From the NCBI RefSeq assembly GCF_014192395.1, contig NZ_JACHXW010000025.1, positions 1 through 64,000 on the forward strand: DNA of 64,000 nt, read 5' to 3'. The notes below the pieces were generated by a model that had not been told where the DNA came from, made no database searches, and saw only the letters and a list, made by a program, of their open reading frames with translations. The number at the start of each line of letters is the position of its first letter. Positions within the stretch are counted from its first letter, which is position 1. Positions 55,713 through 64,000 of this stretch are shown here, one piece after another. The stretch comes from Paenibacillus endophyticus (GTDB lineage: Bacteria; Bacillota; Bacilli; Paenibacillales; Paenibacillaceae). The translations under genes were made by a program, and so were the position numbers.

Positions 55713-55729
55713 ACCGACTGTCTGTCGGT
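55713..55729. promoter_or_regulatory. TetR operator palindrome
   Basis: ACCGAC-TGTCT-GTCGGT is a perfect 6-bp inverted repeat around five bases, directly upstream of the tetR-type gene and overlapping the probable promoter. Confidence 0.75.
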
Positions 55730-55825
55730 AATAGAATATCATACTATTTTTCATTTTCAATACGATTCACTAAATGTTAACAAAATATGATATTGAACCA
55801 ATGGATTTAACGGACGCTAAACAAG

Positions 55826-55854
55826 CGAAAACCGACCGCGTAAGGTTTTTCGCT
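55826..55854. other. Isolated hairpin in the tetR upstream gap
   Basis: GCGAAAACC pairs with GGTTTTTCGC around about ten bases. It could be a terminator remnant. The rest of 55746-56004 shows only the Shine-Dalgarno site of the next gene. Confidence 0.45.
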
Positions 55855-56004
55855 TAACGGTGGGCTTCGCTTAGATTCATTTTAATAGGAATAAACCGAG
55901 TCATTTATTTCACTTTTTGGATATCGCTAGAAAACATATAATAGTGCTAAACAAACGTGCTCTATATTTAATCATCTGATTCACATGAAGGGAGCTTCGA
56001 TTCA

Positions 56005-56592
56005 ATGCGGATTAGAGCTGCAGTGGAAGGTAAAAAAGGCACTATTCTCTTGCTGCTCTTGTTGCTGGCGATGAATGCTGTCTTCATTTTCATGCATGTT
56101 AATCACTACGAATTTTATATTCAACCTTTAGCCCGCTGGAATATCCCGTTACTGCTCAATATGTCAGCTTTGACCGTTGCCGTGCTCGTGTCGCGCAAAT
56201 GGCGTCGGTTCTCGATCATTATTAGTATACTAGGAATGTTTTTAGTAGCCTTCCGTATGTGGGGCTTAATCATGGGATGGAATTACGCGACGATCGAATC
56301 CCCCAAAGGAACCGAAACGTTGGTCATCAAGTACCGCGACGCAATCCATGGCGAAAGAACCTATTTTTATCAATTTTATCAATCATCCAGATTAACCATT
56401 ACGATGGAATACCTAACAGTACTTGATCTAATGGTGCCAAACGACGAATTTGATATCTATCCGAATGCCAAGCGTACGCTGGGGAGCGATCATCCGATCT
56501 GGCTTAGCGAGACGGAAGTAAAATTCCATACGAAAGACGGGCCTTTTACGCTAATAATCGATAACGGCTATTCAAAAGACCGTAAATTTTAA
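56005..56592 (+). CDS. Membrane protein of unknown function
   Basis: 195 residues. Three predicted membrane helices fill the first half (about 12-32, 45-63, 70-92). A soluble C-terminal domain with TLVIKYRDAIHGERTYFYQFYQSS and a beta-rich tail follows. I do not recognise the family. AGGGAG lies nine bases before ATG. Single gene between the TetR operon and rhodanese fragments. Confidence 0.75.
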   Translation: MRIRAAVEGKKGTILLLLLLLAMNAVFIFMHVNHYEFYIQPLARWNIPLLLNMSALTVAVLVSRKWRRFSIIISILGMFLVAFRMWGLIMGWNYATIESPKGTETLVIKYRDAIHGERTYFYQFYQSSRLTITMEYLTVLDLMVPNDEFDIYPNAKRTLGSDHPIWLSETEVKFHTKDGPFTLIIDNGYSKDRKF

Positions 56593-56666
56593 GTAATCCA
56601 TCGCCGTGGCGCATAGGCCACTTGGCGATGGATTCAAAATCTGCGCACTATTATTTTTCCTAGTTC

Positions 56667-56876
56667 TTACTCTTCCCCAACCGCATTCGGATTCTCGATA
56701 TAAGAAATCCAATCGCTCCAACTCGATTCCATGCCGGCCGCCCCGTCTATACGGTCATCCTCACGGGCAAGATGCTGGAATGCGAAAGCCAGACTGTCCG
56801 CGAATTTTAATTGAATCGATCCATTCCGCTCGACTTGTCTAGCTGCTGCAGTCTCTTTGACGGCTTCGGGCAGCAC
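56667..56876 (-). pseudogene. Chimeric rhodanese tail R5
   Basis: The minus-strand frame joins an unknown segment (LPEAVKETAAARQVERNG, then LKFADSLAFAFQHLARE) to the rhodanese tail ESSWSDWISYIENPNAVGEE. Two unrelated gene ends are fused. No ribosome-binding site. Confidence 0.6.
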
Positions 56877-56904
56877 GACAACAATCCATCTTCAGGAGTG
56901 ATAC

Positions 56905-57105
56905 GTTGACTCCTTGTTGACTCAGAACATAGAAAAATACATCGCCCCGAGCATTCAGCCCACGTGACGATGTACTCCCAGACACATACTATATATGCCT
57001 CTCAGCTCTTATTCTTCCTCCACCGCAATCGGATTCCCCTCATAGCTAATCCAATTACTCCAGCTCCCCGCATAAAACCCAACCTTATTAAAACTCGCTT
57101 CCTTC
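56905..57105 (-). pseudogene. Rhodanese 3'-end cassette R6, best preserved tail
   Basis: The minus-strand frame ASFNKVGFYAGSWSNWISY continues to EGNPIAVEEE and a stop near 57010. This is a clear sulfurtransferase C-terminus (YAGSWSxW). The hairpin (ACATCG/CGATGT, 56938-56976) and GTCAACAAGGAGTCAAC (56905-56921) follow as in R1 and R4. In-frame stops lie just upstream of the preserved part. Confidence 0.75.
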
Positions 57106-57194
57106 TACTATTCATGTCTGCTGTTATACCATAAACAAACCCTGCGTAAAAGCAGAAAAGTGAATCATCAAGCCTACTTAGTCTACTAACAGAC

Positions 57195-57810
57195 TTACTC
57201 TTCTCCCTTTAATGCAACAACGATATTCCGGCATAGAATTAAAACTGAAATGCTCGACACGGCATCCAGCTCGACGCGATTCCATTCGCCTTCATAGGCG
57301 AAACTAAGCTGCAAAAAGATATTAATCTCCTCAGCAGGATCTATGTTCTCATTCTGGAATATCTTCAAAATAAACACCTACATACTGTTCCAGTCCGCTT
57401 GCGGACGTGCTAAATCGTTACATGCAGATTCTTTCGATTGTCATCCTTCCCCGCAGCTTGCACTCTGACCTCTGTTATTTCATCATAATGAGACGGGGGA
57501 AGCAGTCCAGTCGGGATCGCCTAATTCGCCAACAGTGATCATCATTTGATCCTGATTGCACACCTCTACTGGCCGGTGCAGAATAAAATGCAGCCGATGG
57601 CCCTGTGGCTTGTACCTACCAATCCTTGCGTGTGGACAAACAAATTTCTTTCCGTTCTACAGATCGAACGCTGACGTTCCAGAACCATTCCTTATATATG
57701 TCTACCACCATGCTGCATAATATGCAACTGCGTCTGCTATAAGTCGCTTCTGCTAGCATCATCGGTTCATATACACATCAAGTGTTGCAGCTGCTTGCAT
57801 TTCTGTTATT
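57195..57810 (-). pseudogene. Coding remnants of unknown genes
   Basis: The 60-codon frame at 57195-57377 (EGEWNRVELDAVSSISVLIL) looks like the end of a larger protein. A second broken stretch near 57430-57620 reads GHRLHFILHRPVEVCNQDQ, then LGDPDWTASPVSL and, after a shift, EVRVQAAGKDDNRKNLHV. Neither has a start with a ribosome-binding site. Origin unknown. The remaining bases to 57810 show nothing I can support. Confidence 0.45.
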
Positions 57811-58557
57811 TTAAAATACAGGTGTCTGATTCAGTCTCAGCTCTTCTTCTGAGGTTAGCCCTTCCTTCAATGCCTGTTGACGAAGTGTCAGATAGAGTTC
57901 TGCTTTCGTGGCATTGATATAAGGCAGCACGAACAAGGTGCCGACGAAAAATACCATTAGTCCTAGCAGTATCCAGCCGAGAAAGCTTAGATCAAGCACG
58001 AACATCCGAACTTTGTTTCCCCGTGTCATTTCATTGCTTAATTCCACCGCACGCCTATACCCAATGTTCGGGTTATCCGATAATATGAACGGCACCATGC
58101 TGTATGCATAGGATTTCACAATGCCTGGGATGATGAGCAGAAGAATCCATAGGAAGATTAGAAAAGCTCTCCAGAGCATCGTTTTCACGATATCCCAGTA
58201 CCTAATCTTGTTAAACGCAAAACCGAGATGATTTAAATTCACTTCATTCTCTGCCGCTTTCTTGAAATAACGCACGGAGCCAACCTCAAGTGGAAAACTG
58301 AGAAAGATACGAAATGCAAATGCGAATAGCATGAACGCTATAAAAAAGATAATGGCAATAAAAAGGAATGGTCCAATGCGTTCCCAATCCACATCCATGC
58401 CGGAGGAATTGGAGGAGCCAAAGTTAAAGGACGGCGGGCTGCCTCCTCCAGTAACAAATGCCAATATAATGCTCACCAGAAATGCCTTCCAGTAGGATGT
58501 CCGAAGCACATCCTTTGCTCTTCTCTTCAGTTCTTTGCGTTCCCACATTGTAATCAC
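57811..58557 (-). CDS. DUF975 family membrane protein
   Basis: About 248 residues. The N-terminus (MWERKELKRRAKDVLRTSYWKAFL) is typical of DUF975. Five or six membrane helices follow, with a conserved middle (SYAYSMVPFILSDNPNIGYRRAVELSNEMTRGNK). Function of the family is unknown. Start is either GTG 58557 or ATG 58548: AAGGAG is too near the first and far from the second. Confidence 0.88.
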   Translation of the reverse strand: MITMWERKELKRRAKDVLRTSYWKAFLVSIILAFVTGGGSPPSFNFGSSNSSGMDVDWERIGPFLFIAIIFFIAFMLFAFAFRIFLSFPLEVGSVRYFKKAAENEVNLNHLGFAFNKIRYWDIVKTMLWRAFLIFLWILLLIIPGIVKSYAYSMVPFILSDNPNIGYRRAVELSNEMTRGNKVRMFVLDLSFLGWILLGLMVFFVGTLFVLPYINATKAELYLTLRQQALKEGLTSEEELRLNQTPVF

Positions 58558-58818
58558 TCACTCCTTCTAAGATTTGTCTTTCGTCTTACAATAGATTCCA
58601 TTTTAATTATACGATGGCAAGCAGCGAATCATGCTTGTCACACTCAGCTTAAAGGAGCGGAAGTGTCCCCCCCACTCTAGTGATCCCAACGGAACGGCTA
58701 TCCTTCGAATCGTATGTTCATTTAAGAGAAATTGCTGACCCATTATGTGTTTTATTACCCTCTTCTATGTCTAAAATTACAAAATATAGATATTTCCCAA
58801 ACGGTGTGCTATATTCAT

Positions 58819-58832
58819 CGCGAGCGCTTTCA
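58819..58832. promoter_or_regulatory. Possible catabolite-responsive element
   Basis: CGCGAGCGCTTTCA matches the CcpA palindrome TGAAAGCGCTTTCA at 11 of 14 positions, about 62 bp before the secreted-protein start. The rest of 58558-58894 holds a short hairpin-prone stretch (TACCCG...GGGTA) and no gene. Confidence 0.3.
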
Positions 58833-58894
58833 AGTGAGGTGAATACCCGTTTCGGCCGGGATGGGTACATTTAACCTTTTAAGGAGGAAGATTG

Positions 58895-59272
58895 ATGAAA
58901 AGAATTTTTACGCTAGTTTTCGCAATTGTTTTTCTATTAGGTATGGTATCCCAAGCACATGCGCAAGGCGGGGTTAATCTTTTCAATCCGTATCCGAGCA
59001 GTACCAGCGCTCCGGTTCCAGACTATATCGGTTTCACGCTAGCTGCCGGCAGCTACCAATACCAGGTCCGTGTTACACAGACAAACGCAGGGAATATCAC
59101 TTATAATTCAGGCAAGCTCTATGTATCGTCGAACAAATACGAAATGCGCCACACTTTGCCCTACAGTCTGAAAAGCACGCTGTCCCAAGGAACTTTTTAT
59201 ATTCTAGTAGAATGCTTCAACCTGTCCGGAACCAAAATCGGCAGCGACTCCACTACAGTAACCTTCCAATAA
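58895..59272 (+). CDS. Small secreted protein of unknown function
   Basis: 125 residues with a signal peptide cleaved after about residue 24 (SQAHA-QGG). The mature part is a predicted all-beta domain (YIGFTLAAGSYQYQVRVTQTNAGN; TFYILVECFNLSGTKIGSDSTTVTF). AAGGAGG stands seven bases before ATG 58895, favouring it over the TTG one codon earlier. Monocistronic, with a strong terminator following. Confidence 0.8.
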   Translation: MKRIFTLVFAIVFLLGMVSQAHAQGGVNLFNPYPSSTSAPVPDYIGFTLAAGSYQYQVRVTQTNAGNITYNSGKLYVSSNKYEMRHTLPYSLKSTLSQGTFYILVECFNLSGTKIGSDSTTVTFQ

Positions 59273-59312
59273 TTTCGCGGCATCCATACGCAACGAAGGC
59301 ATTTTATTGAAC

Positions 59313-59348
59313 GCAGGCCGACCCCCCATTCACTCGGGGTCGGCCTGC
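59313..59348. terminator. Terminator between convergent genes
   Basis: GCAGGCCGACCCC pairs with GGGGTCGGCCTGC (13 bp) around ten bases. It lies between the secreted-protein gene and the minus-strand pair. Confidence 0.88.
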
Positions 59349-59386
59349 TTATGTTGGATCACTACCGCTGTTCACCCTAAAGGCTG

Positions 59387-60016
59387 CTACCTTTGTAGTG
59401 ACGATGGCTGCTGCTTATCAACTGCCTGCTTTATTTCCCGCTTCTCTTCATCTAGTTCGTATAATAATGCTCCGCTTGCATCATAGGCAAACAGACGGTT
59501 GGTACCCTTTGCTTCCGCTTCCTTCTTCGGAATGCGATAAGACCGTGCAGCCAGATAAGCACCGTTCCTGATAGCCGCATCCTGTTCTTCTCCGTCCCAC
59601 CATACGATTCGCACCTTATTCACCTTGGGGTCAACCACCTGTCCCATATAATAATGATGCCGATATTTGCCGAAGGTGGAGTAACCTCCTTGAAAATTAA
59701 TAACCGTGTCATCCTTGAAAGGGGTGCCACCCCCTCCGCCGCGATAGCTCCAGAATAGACCTAGCGTCTTTCTGACATATAGATGGTGGTACATTCCGTT
59801 TTCTTTATCAACGATTTGGAGCAGCTCGTAACCTTGACCTGTCTTCACCCGCTCTGAAACCGGGGCATAAGGCAGCTCCAGCATATTCAGCGCTTTCCGA
59901 ACCGCTTCCTCCACACGAAACGAGCTTTGAGAGAATAGTACGGCACATAAAACTATGCTAGCCATCGCAATAATCAACCAACGTATCATATGCCCTGCAA
60001 GGATTCTACTATTCAT
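59387..60016 (-). CDS. Membrane-anchored protein of unknown function (second of a pair)
   Basis: 209 residues: one N-terminal membrane segment (MIRWLIIAMASIVLCAVLF, about 10-28) and a soluble domain with GLFWSYRGGGGGTPFKDD and NKVRIVWWDGEEQDAAIRNGAYLAARSY. No family recognised. Overlaps the preceding gene by ATGA, so both are expressed together. Confidence 0.78.
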   Translation of the reverse strand: MNSRILAGHMIRWLIIAMASIVLCAVLFSQSSFRVEEAVRKALNMLELPYAPVSERVKTGQGYELLQIVDKENGMYHHLYVRKTLGLFWSYRGGGGGTPFKDDTVINFQGGYSTFGKYRHHYYMGQVVDPKVNKVRIVWWDGEEQDAAIRNGAYLAARSYRIPKKEAEAKGTNRLFAYDASGALLYELDEEKREIKQAVDKQQPSSLQR

Positions 60017-60483
60017 TCACCGTCTCCCCCTCCCTCAAACGACACAGGAAAGGAAAAGGAATGCCCGTATGCCTCATTAAAGACAGTAATGGATTTCATG
60101 TCCTCCGGCACCGGATCAAAAATGAAATCCCCACGGGCTTTAAACAACCTCATTGATCCACTTGACGAGTTATAGTCCAGCACCAAGCCGGAATCCGTCT
60201 TGACTTGAATGCTATTCGGCAGGCTTGGAACAACGAATAGATCCTTGGACGACAAGTAGACCACTAGCTTATCCTCATCGTAAATGACGCCGTCCACTCT
60301 TAGCTTTTTGCCAAAGTACGTCTGAGTATCCGCGTTAACCTTATAATAATGGCCCGCTTTCTTTGCCTCGCTCACAGCCTGGTCCCGATCAAATAGATCC
60401 AAGCTGGGGATTACAAACATCAGTGCTATACCTCCAATAATAACAAGCAATGTCCATTCGATCCTGCGTAATGATTTTCTCAT
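60013..60483 (-). CDS. Membrane-anchored protein of unknown function (first of a pair)
   Basis: 156 residues with one N-terminal membrane segment (WTLLVIIGGIALMFVIPSL, about 10-28) and a beta-rich extracytoplasmic part. GAGGAGG lies four bases before ATG. The pair has similar topology and may form a complex at the cell surface. Family not recognised. Confidence 0.78.
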   Translation of the reverse strand: MRKSLRRIEWTLLVIIGGIALMFVIPSLDLFDRDQAVSEAKKAGHYYKVNADTQTYFGKKLRVDGVIYDEDKLVVYLSSKDLFVVPSLPNSIQVKTDSGLVLDYNSSSGSMRLFKARGDFIFDPVPEDMKSITVFNEAYGHSFSFPVSFEGGGDGE

Positions 60484-60720
60484 TCTGCCTCCTCACCCAC
60501 TACCGCGCAATAAGTATGTTACTTTTAATAAGTTACTTTATTAAAGTTATGATTTATGATACGATATGTCCATAAAGCGAGACCGTACACGTACGCCTTT
60601 ATAGTATGAACGCAAACCGCGTTTATTTCCAGTATTTTGAACAGGATGTACTTACTAGGAGCAACCTTTAGAAAGCATACAGAGGATAATGTTCTACATT
60701 CATATAGAGGAGGAATTGCG

Positions 60721-61593
60721 ATGCCAGCCATTTTAGATCCGCATATTTCGCTCGGCGAAGTGAAGCTAAAGATAAGCCAGTTGGAAAGATCCATTCGATT
60801 CTACGAGGAGGTCGTTGGATTAAAGGTACTGTCTCTGGATGAGGCGAAACGCGAGGTTTCCTTCACCGCTGACGGTAAAACTACGCTGCTTGTGCTCGAA
60901 GAGGTGCCGAACGCGCTTGTAAAGCAAAGGCGCTCGCACGCTGGGCTGTACCATTTTGCGATATTGCTTCCGGACCGCCAAGCCTTGTCGCTCGCGCTTC
61001 ACAATCTGATTCGCAGCGGCATTCCTATCGGCCAAGCCGATCACTTAGTCAGCGAGGCACTCTACATCGAAGATCCCGACCACAATGGCATCGAGATTTA
61101 TCGAGACCGTCCACGCAGCGAGTGGACGCAGGATGCAGGCGGCAATTATGTGATGGCAAGCGACCCGCTTGATATGGAAAGCTTGCTTGCAGAGAGCAGC
61201 GGACTTGAATGGAGCGGACTTCCGGCTGGTACAGTCATTGGCCATATCCATCTGCATGTCGGCGATTTGCGTACCTCGAAAGCCTTCTATGAAGGCAAGC
61301 TCGGATTTGATGTCGTTGGCGACTACGCTCAAATGTCCGCCGTATTTGTTTCGGCTGGCGGGTACCACCATCATATCGGCATGAATATATGGGCAGGCAT
61401 CGGCGCCGTATTGCCTCCTTCCAACGCGGTAGGCCTTTCTTACTTCACGATCGTATTCCCCAGCACAGCCTCTCGCGAAGCTTGGCTTACAGCACTGCAG
61501 GCAGAAGGGATTGAGACGAAGCAGCAGGACCTCGCCGTTGTCGTGCATGATCCATCAGGCATCGCCATTCATACGGTTGTTGCTGCCGGTTAA
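60721..61593 (+). CDS. VOC-family ring-cleavage dioxygenase/glyoxalase, CatE-like
   Basis: 290 residues with two vicinal-oxygen-chelate modules: KLKISQLERSIRFYEEVVGLKVL (about 15-37) and HIHLHVGDLRTSKAFYEGKLGFDVV (about 178-202). Metal-ligand candidates are H80 (GLYHFAI), E119 (NGIEIY) and H178 (HIHLHV). This is the layout of Bacillus CatE, a catechol 2,3-dioxygenase involved in quinone/catechol detoxification. GAGGAGG seven bases before ATG 60721 fixes the start. Converges on the araC gene, overlapping by 4 bp. Confidence 0.85.
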   Translation: MPAILDPHISLGEVKLKISQLERSIRFYEEVVGLKVLSLDEAKREVSFTADGKTTLLVLEEVPNALVKQRRSHAGLYHFAILLPDRQALSLALHNLIRSGIPIGQADHLVSEALYIEDPDHNGIEIYRDRPRSEWTQDAGGNYVMASDPLDMESLLAESSGLEWSGLPAGTVIGHIHLHVGDLRTSKAFYEGKLGFDVVGDYAQMSAVFVSAGGYHHHIGMNIWAGIGAVLPPSNAVGLSYFTIVFPSTASREAWLTALQAEGIETKQQDLAVVVHDPSGIAIHTVVAAG

Positions 61594-62447
61594 TGGAGCG
61601 TCGCGCCTTGCCCGTATATCATTCGGTACACTTTGGGAGAAACGCCCTCGGATGAGCGAAATACTCGAATGAAATAACTTGCCTGCGAGAATCCGCTTCG
61701 CGCCGAAATCTCTGTCACGGATAGCCCCGTTGTCGCCAGCAGCAGCTTGGCTGCATCGATTCGGCATTCCGTGACATAATGGTTCGGCGTTTTTCCCATA
61801 ACCTGTTGAAATAGCCTTAGAAAATGATATGTGCTATAGCCCGCCAGACCTGCCATTCGCTCCAAACTCCAAGGCTCAGCGCAGTTGTGCCGAATCTGAT
61901 CCGCCGCAACCCGGATCGCGTTCTGCTTCTCTAAAGCAGACGAGCCCTCCAGCCTCTCCGAATGCTGAACCAGCTCTACTAATACCTCATAAAGCAGCGC
62001 CGAAATACGCGGCTCATTGCTCGTCTCGAATGGCTTGCAAAGCGCATACAGCTCCTCCGTCAGCTGCATGAATCGCTCCCTGTTTGAGAAGGTGAACAGC
62101 CACCCGCCGGTTTCGTCGGCTTCTCTAAGCATAGGCAGCGGAATTTGCGTCTCGAAATGAATCCAGCGCACGTCCCAGGCATCGCCCGCACTTGATCCAT
62201 ACTCCTGGAAAGCGTTTTTCGGGAACAGAAAACCATCGCCTGCCCTCAATTGCAGCTTCTCCCCCCCGCTGCCATTCCTGACATACCCGCTCCCTTCAAA
62301 AATCAAATGCAAATTGTAATGCTTCAACTGGCCCTGTTCCCTTCGTTCGGCATGCTGGGGGAATGCATTGTATCTTCCTAACAGGTCAGGGTAACATACA
62401 TACTGGTTAAAAGCCGGACTAGGTACAATATAGTGCTCCCGCATCAC
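61590..62447 (-). CDS. AraC-family regulator divergent from the GH42 gene
   Basis: About 285 residues: an N-terminal cupin-like arm domain (LHLIFEGSGYVRNG, LRAGDGFLFPKNAFQEYGSS) and C-terminal helix-turn-helix motifs (LERMAGLAGYSTYHFLRLFQQVMG; VTEISARSGFSQASYFIRVFRSSEG). GAGGAGG favours GTG 62447 or the adjacent ATG 62444. It faces away from the beta-galactosidase gene across ~155 bp and is its probable regulator. Confidence 0.88.
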   Translation of the reverse strand: MMREHYIVPSPAFNQYVCYPDLLGRYNAFPQHAERREQGQLKHYNLHLIFEGSGYVRNGSGGEKLQLRAGDGFLFPKNAFQEYGSSAGDAWDVRWIHFETQIPLPMLREADETGGWLFTFSNRERFMQLTEELYALCKPFETSNEPRISALLYEVLVELVQHSERLEGSSALEKQNAIRVAADQIRHNCAEPWSLERMAGLAGYSTYHFLRLFQQVMGKTPNHYVTECRIDAAKLLLATTGLSVTEISARSGFSQASYFIRVFRSSEGVSPKVYRMIYGQGATLH

Positions 62448-62603
62448 GCTGCATGCCTCCTCTTCAAGTTCGCAATATTGTATCATTAATCGCATGATAT
62501 TGTCATTTACGTATGCTTACATTGATTTTAAAATAATAAATGAAAGCAATGATTCGCAATATATTTGCATGTTCTATCAACTCTCATACTGGAGGAGCAT
62601 AAT

Positions 62604-64000
62604 ATGAAACCTATCGATGCCTTGAAAGAATTCCGCCTCGGCGCCTGTTATTATCCGGAGCACTGGCCTGAATCGCTGTGGGAGGATGACTTCCGCCGGA
62701 TGCGCGAGCTTCATTTCTCCATTGTCCGCGTAGCGGAATTTGCTTGGTCCATCTTCGAGCCGCAGGAAGGCGTCTTCTCGTTCGACCTGTTCGACCGCGC
62801 TCTAGATCTTGCACACAAGCACGGCCTCAAAGTCATTATTGGAACGCCGACAGCCACGCCCCCGGCTTGGCTGACGCATAAGTATCCCGAGGTGCTCAAT
62901 GTGACGCAGGACGGCGTTACGCTCCAGCATGGACTGCGCCGTCATTACAACTACAGCAGCACCAAATACCGTGAGCTGTCGGCGATCATTACGCGCCAGA
63001 TGGCTGAACATTATAAAGACCATCCCGCCGTGATCGGCTGGCAGATCGACAATGAATTCAACTGCGAGATCAGCGAGTTCTACGCGCCAGCCGATCATGA
63101 TGCGTTCCGGGCTTGGCTGCAGGAGAAATACGGCACGCTGGACAAGCTGAATGCAGCATGGGGCACCGTATTCTGGAGCCAAACGTATACGGACTGGGAG
63201 CAGGTTTTCCTGCCTCGCCCAACGCCTGCCCACAAGCAGCCTAATCCCCATCAGGCTCTGGATGAGAAACGGTTCATTTCTGACAATACCATATCGTACG
63301 CAAAGGTACAGGGCGATATTTTGCGCGAGGTCGCTTCACATCAGTGGGTAACGACGAACGGCCTGTTCGGACATTTGGACAGCCATCGGATGAACGACGA
63401 GCTGCTAGACTTTTTCAGCTATGATTCTTATCCGCAGTTCTCCACGCTGAATGATTCGAAAGGCGAGGAGAATCCGCTAGCTGACCGCAGCTGGAGCCAG
63501 AAGCTTGGCGTTGTCCGCTCCATCTCTCCGAACTTTGCGATCATGGAGCAGCAATCGGGGCCAGGCGGGTGGGTGAACCGGATGGATATGCCTTCGCCTA
63601 AGCCAGGCCAAATGCGGCTCTGGACGTACCAATCTATTGCGCATGGTGCAAATATGGTCCTTTATTTCCGCTGGCGGACCGCAACATTCGGCAATGAAAT
63701 TTATTGGCATGGCATCAACGACTACCATAACCGTCCGAACCGCCGCGTCCGCGAGGCGGGGCAAATCGGCTCGGAGCTTGCGCTTGCAGGCAACCGCATC
63801 GCGGCTTCTGCGTTTAAGGCCGATGTTGCGCTCCTACGCGACTATGACAATGATTGGGACGGCGAATACGATATCTGGCATGGCCCGTTTGCTTGGCAAA
63901 GCGCCGCATCCTGGTTCAAAGCGCTGAACAGACGCCATATCCCAAGCGATACGCTGTATGTTCGCAGCAGCACTACAATAGAAGATCTGAAGCGCTACAA
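62604..64000 (+). CDS. GH42 beta-galactosidase, 3' end beyond the window
   Basis: 465 codons are present and the frame is open at the edge. LGACYYPEHWPESLWEDD at the N-terminus, the acid/base glutamate E151 in WQIDNEF and the nucleophile glutamate E315 in IMEQQSGPGGW define glycoside hydrolase family 42. It hydrolyses terminal beta-galactosides, cytoplasmic since no signal peptide is present. GGAGGAG lies seven bases before ATG. Full members have about 650-690 residues, so roughly a third is missing to the right. Confidence 0.93.
   Translation, partial: MKPIDALKEFRLGACYYPEHWPESLWEDDFRRMRELHFSIVRVAEFAWSIFEPQEGVFSFDLFDRALDLAHKHGLKVIIGTPTATPPAWLTHKYPEVLNVTQDGVTLQHGLRRHYNYSSTKYRELSAIITRQMAEHYKDHPAVIGWQIDNEFNCEISEFYAPADHDAFRAWLQEKYGTLDKLNAAWGTVFWSQTYTDWEQVFLPRPTPAHKQPNPHQALDEKRFISDNTISYAKVQGDILREVASHQWVTTNGLFGHLDSHRMNDELLDFFSYDSYPQFSTLNDSKGEENPLADRSWSQKLGVVRSISPNFAIMEQQSGPGGWVNRMDMPSPKPGQMRLWTYQSIAHGANMVLYFRWRTATFGNEIYWHGINDYHNRPNRRVREAGQIGSELALAGNRIAASAFKADVALLRDYDNDWDGEYDIWHGPFAWQSAASWFKALNRRHIPSDTLYVRSSTTIEDLKRY

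Noticed and set aside
60518..60536. GTTACTTTTAATAAGTTAC upstream of the CatE-like gene as an operator
   Set aside because: The arms match only imperfectly and no regulator gene is adjacent; too weak to annotate.
62538..62556. TGAAAGCAATGATTC as a CcpA site before the GH42 gene
   Set aside because: The central CG of the consensus is missing.
1..64000. tRNA genes as integration sites
   Set aside because: I saw no cloverleaf-compatible sequence at the island edges.

Overview
The window reads as chromosomal DNA of a Paenibacillus-like member of the Paenibacillaceae. The support is strong Gram-positive Shine-Dalgarno sites, many AraC regulators, a GH42 beta-galactosidase, a collagen-like protein with a copper-amine-oxidase-type stalk, a 7-1-7 Fur box and small spore-type proteins. 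This is inference; no rRNA or tRNA gene lies in the window.

Positions 1-24.7 kb form a defence and DNA-processing island, all on the minus strand. In transcription order it holds: an AddB-like/AddA-like nuclease-helicase pair; a WYL regulator; a sigma-70 factor coupled to a large RecQ-like helicase; a complete type I restriction-modification operon (hsdM-hsdS-hsdR); and a three-gene pPIWI-RE module (PD-(D/E)XK protein, DinG-like helicase, PIWI protein). The PIWI frame ends in two consecutive stops before the expected C-terminal half. A common operator-like motif, an SOS-box-like element joined to STGACA, lies upstream of three of these units. At two of them it stands at an identical distance from a -10-like hexamer.

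Positions 24.8-41.9 kb look like ordinary chromosome of higher GC. They hold a heterodimer-type ABC exporter; a five-gene operon that I read as a complete oxidative L-galactose pathway (L-galactose dehydrogenase, lactonase, L-galactonate 5-dehydrogenase, UxaB, UxaA) with a divergent AraC regulator; two small proteins with a shared motif; an EamA transporter; an acyltransferase; and an AraC regulator fused in frame to a Fur-controlled siderophore-binding lipoprotein. Several terminal-inverted-repeat elements with related ends are scattered here, one of them inside the L-galactose divergent promoter region.

Positions 42-57 kb hold a collagen-like surface protein and then an AT-rich mosaic. Short broken copies of one rhodanese (sulfurtransferase) gene, mostly its 3' end with its terminator hairpin and a GTCAACAAGGAGTCAAC-type repeat, separate small cargo modules. 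These modules are an anchored unknown protein, a ParA-SIR2 pair, a frameshifted HEPN-like gene with a hairpin-rich leader, and a TetR/ABC-permease operon. I read this as repeated insertion at one attachment site. No integrase is present in the window.

Positions 57.8-64 kb return to ordinary genes: a DUF975 membrane protein, a secreted small protein, two anchored unknown proteins, a CatE-like dioxygenase/glyoxalase, and an AraC regulator divergent from a GH42 beta-galactosidase that runs off the right edge.
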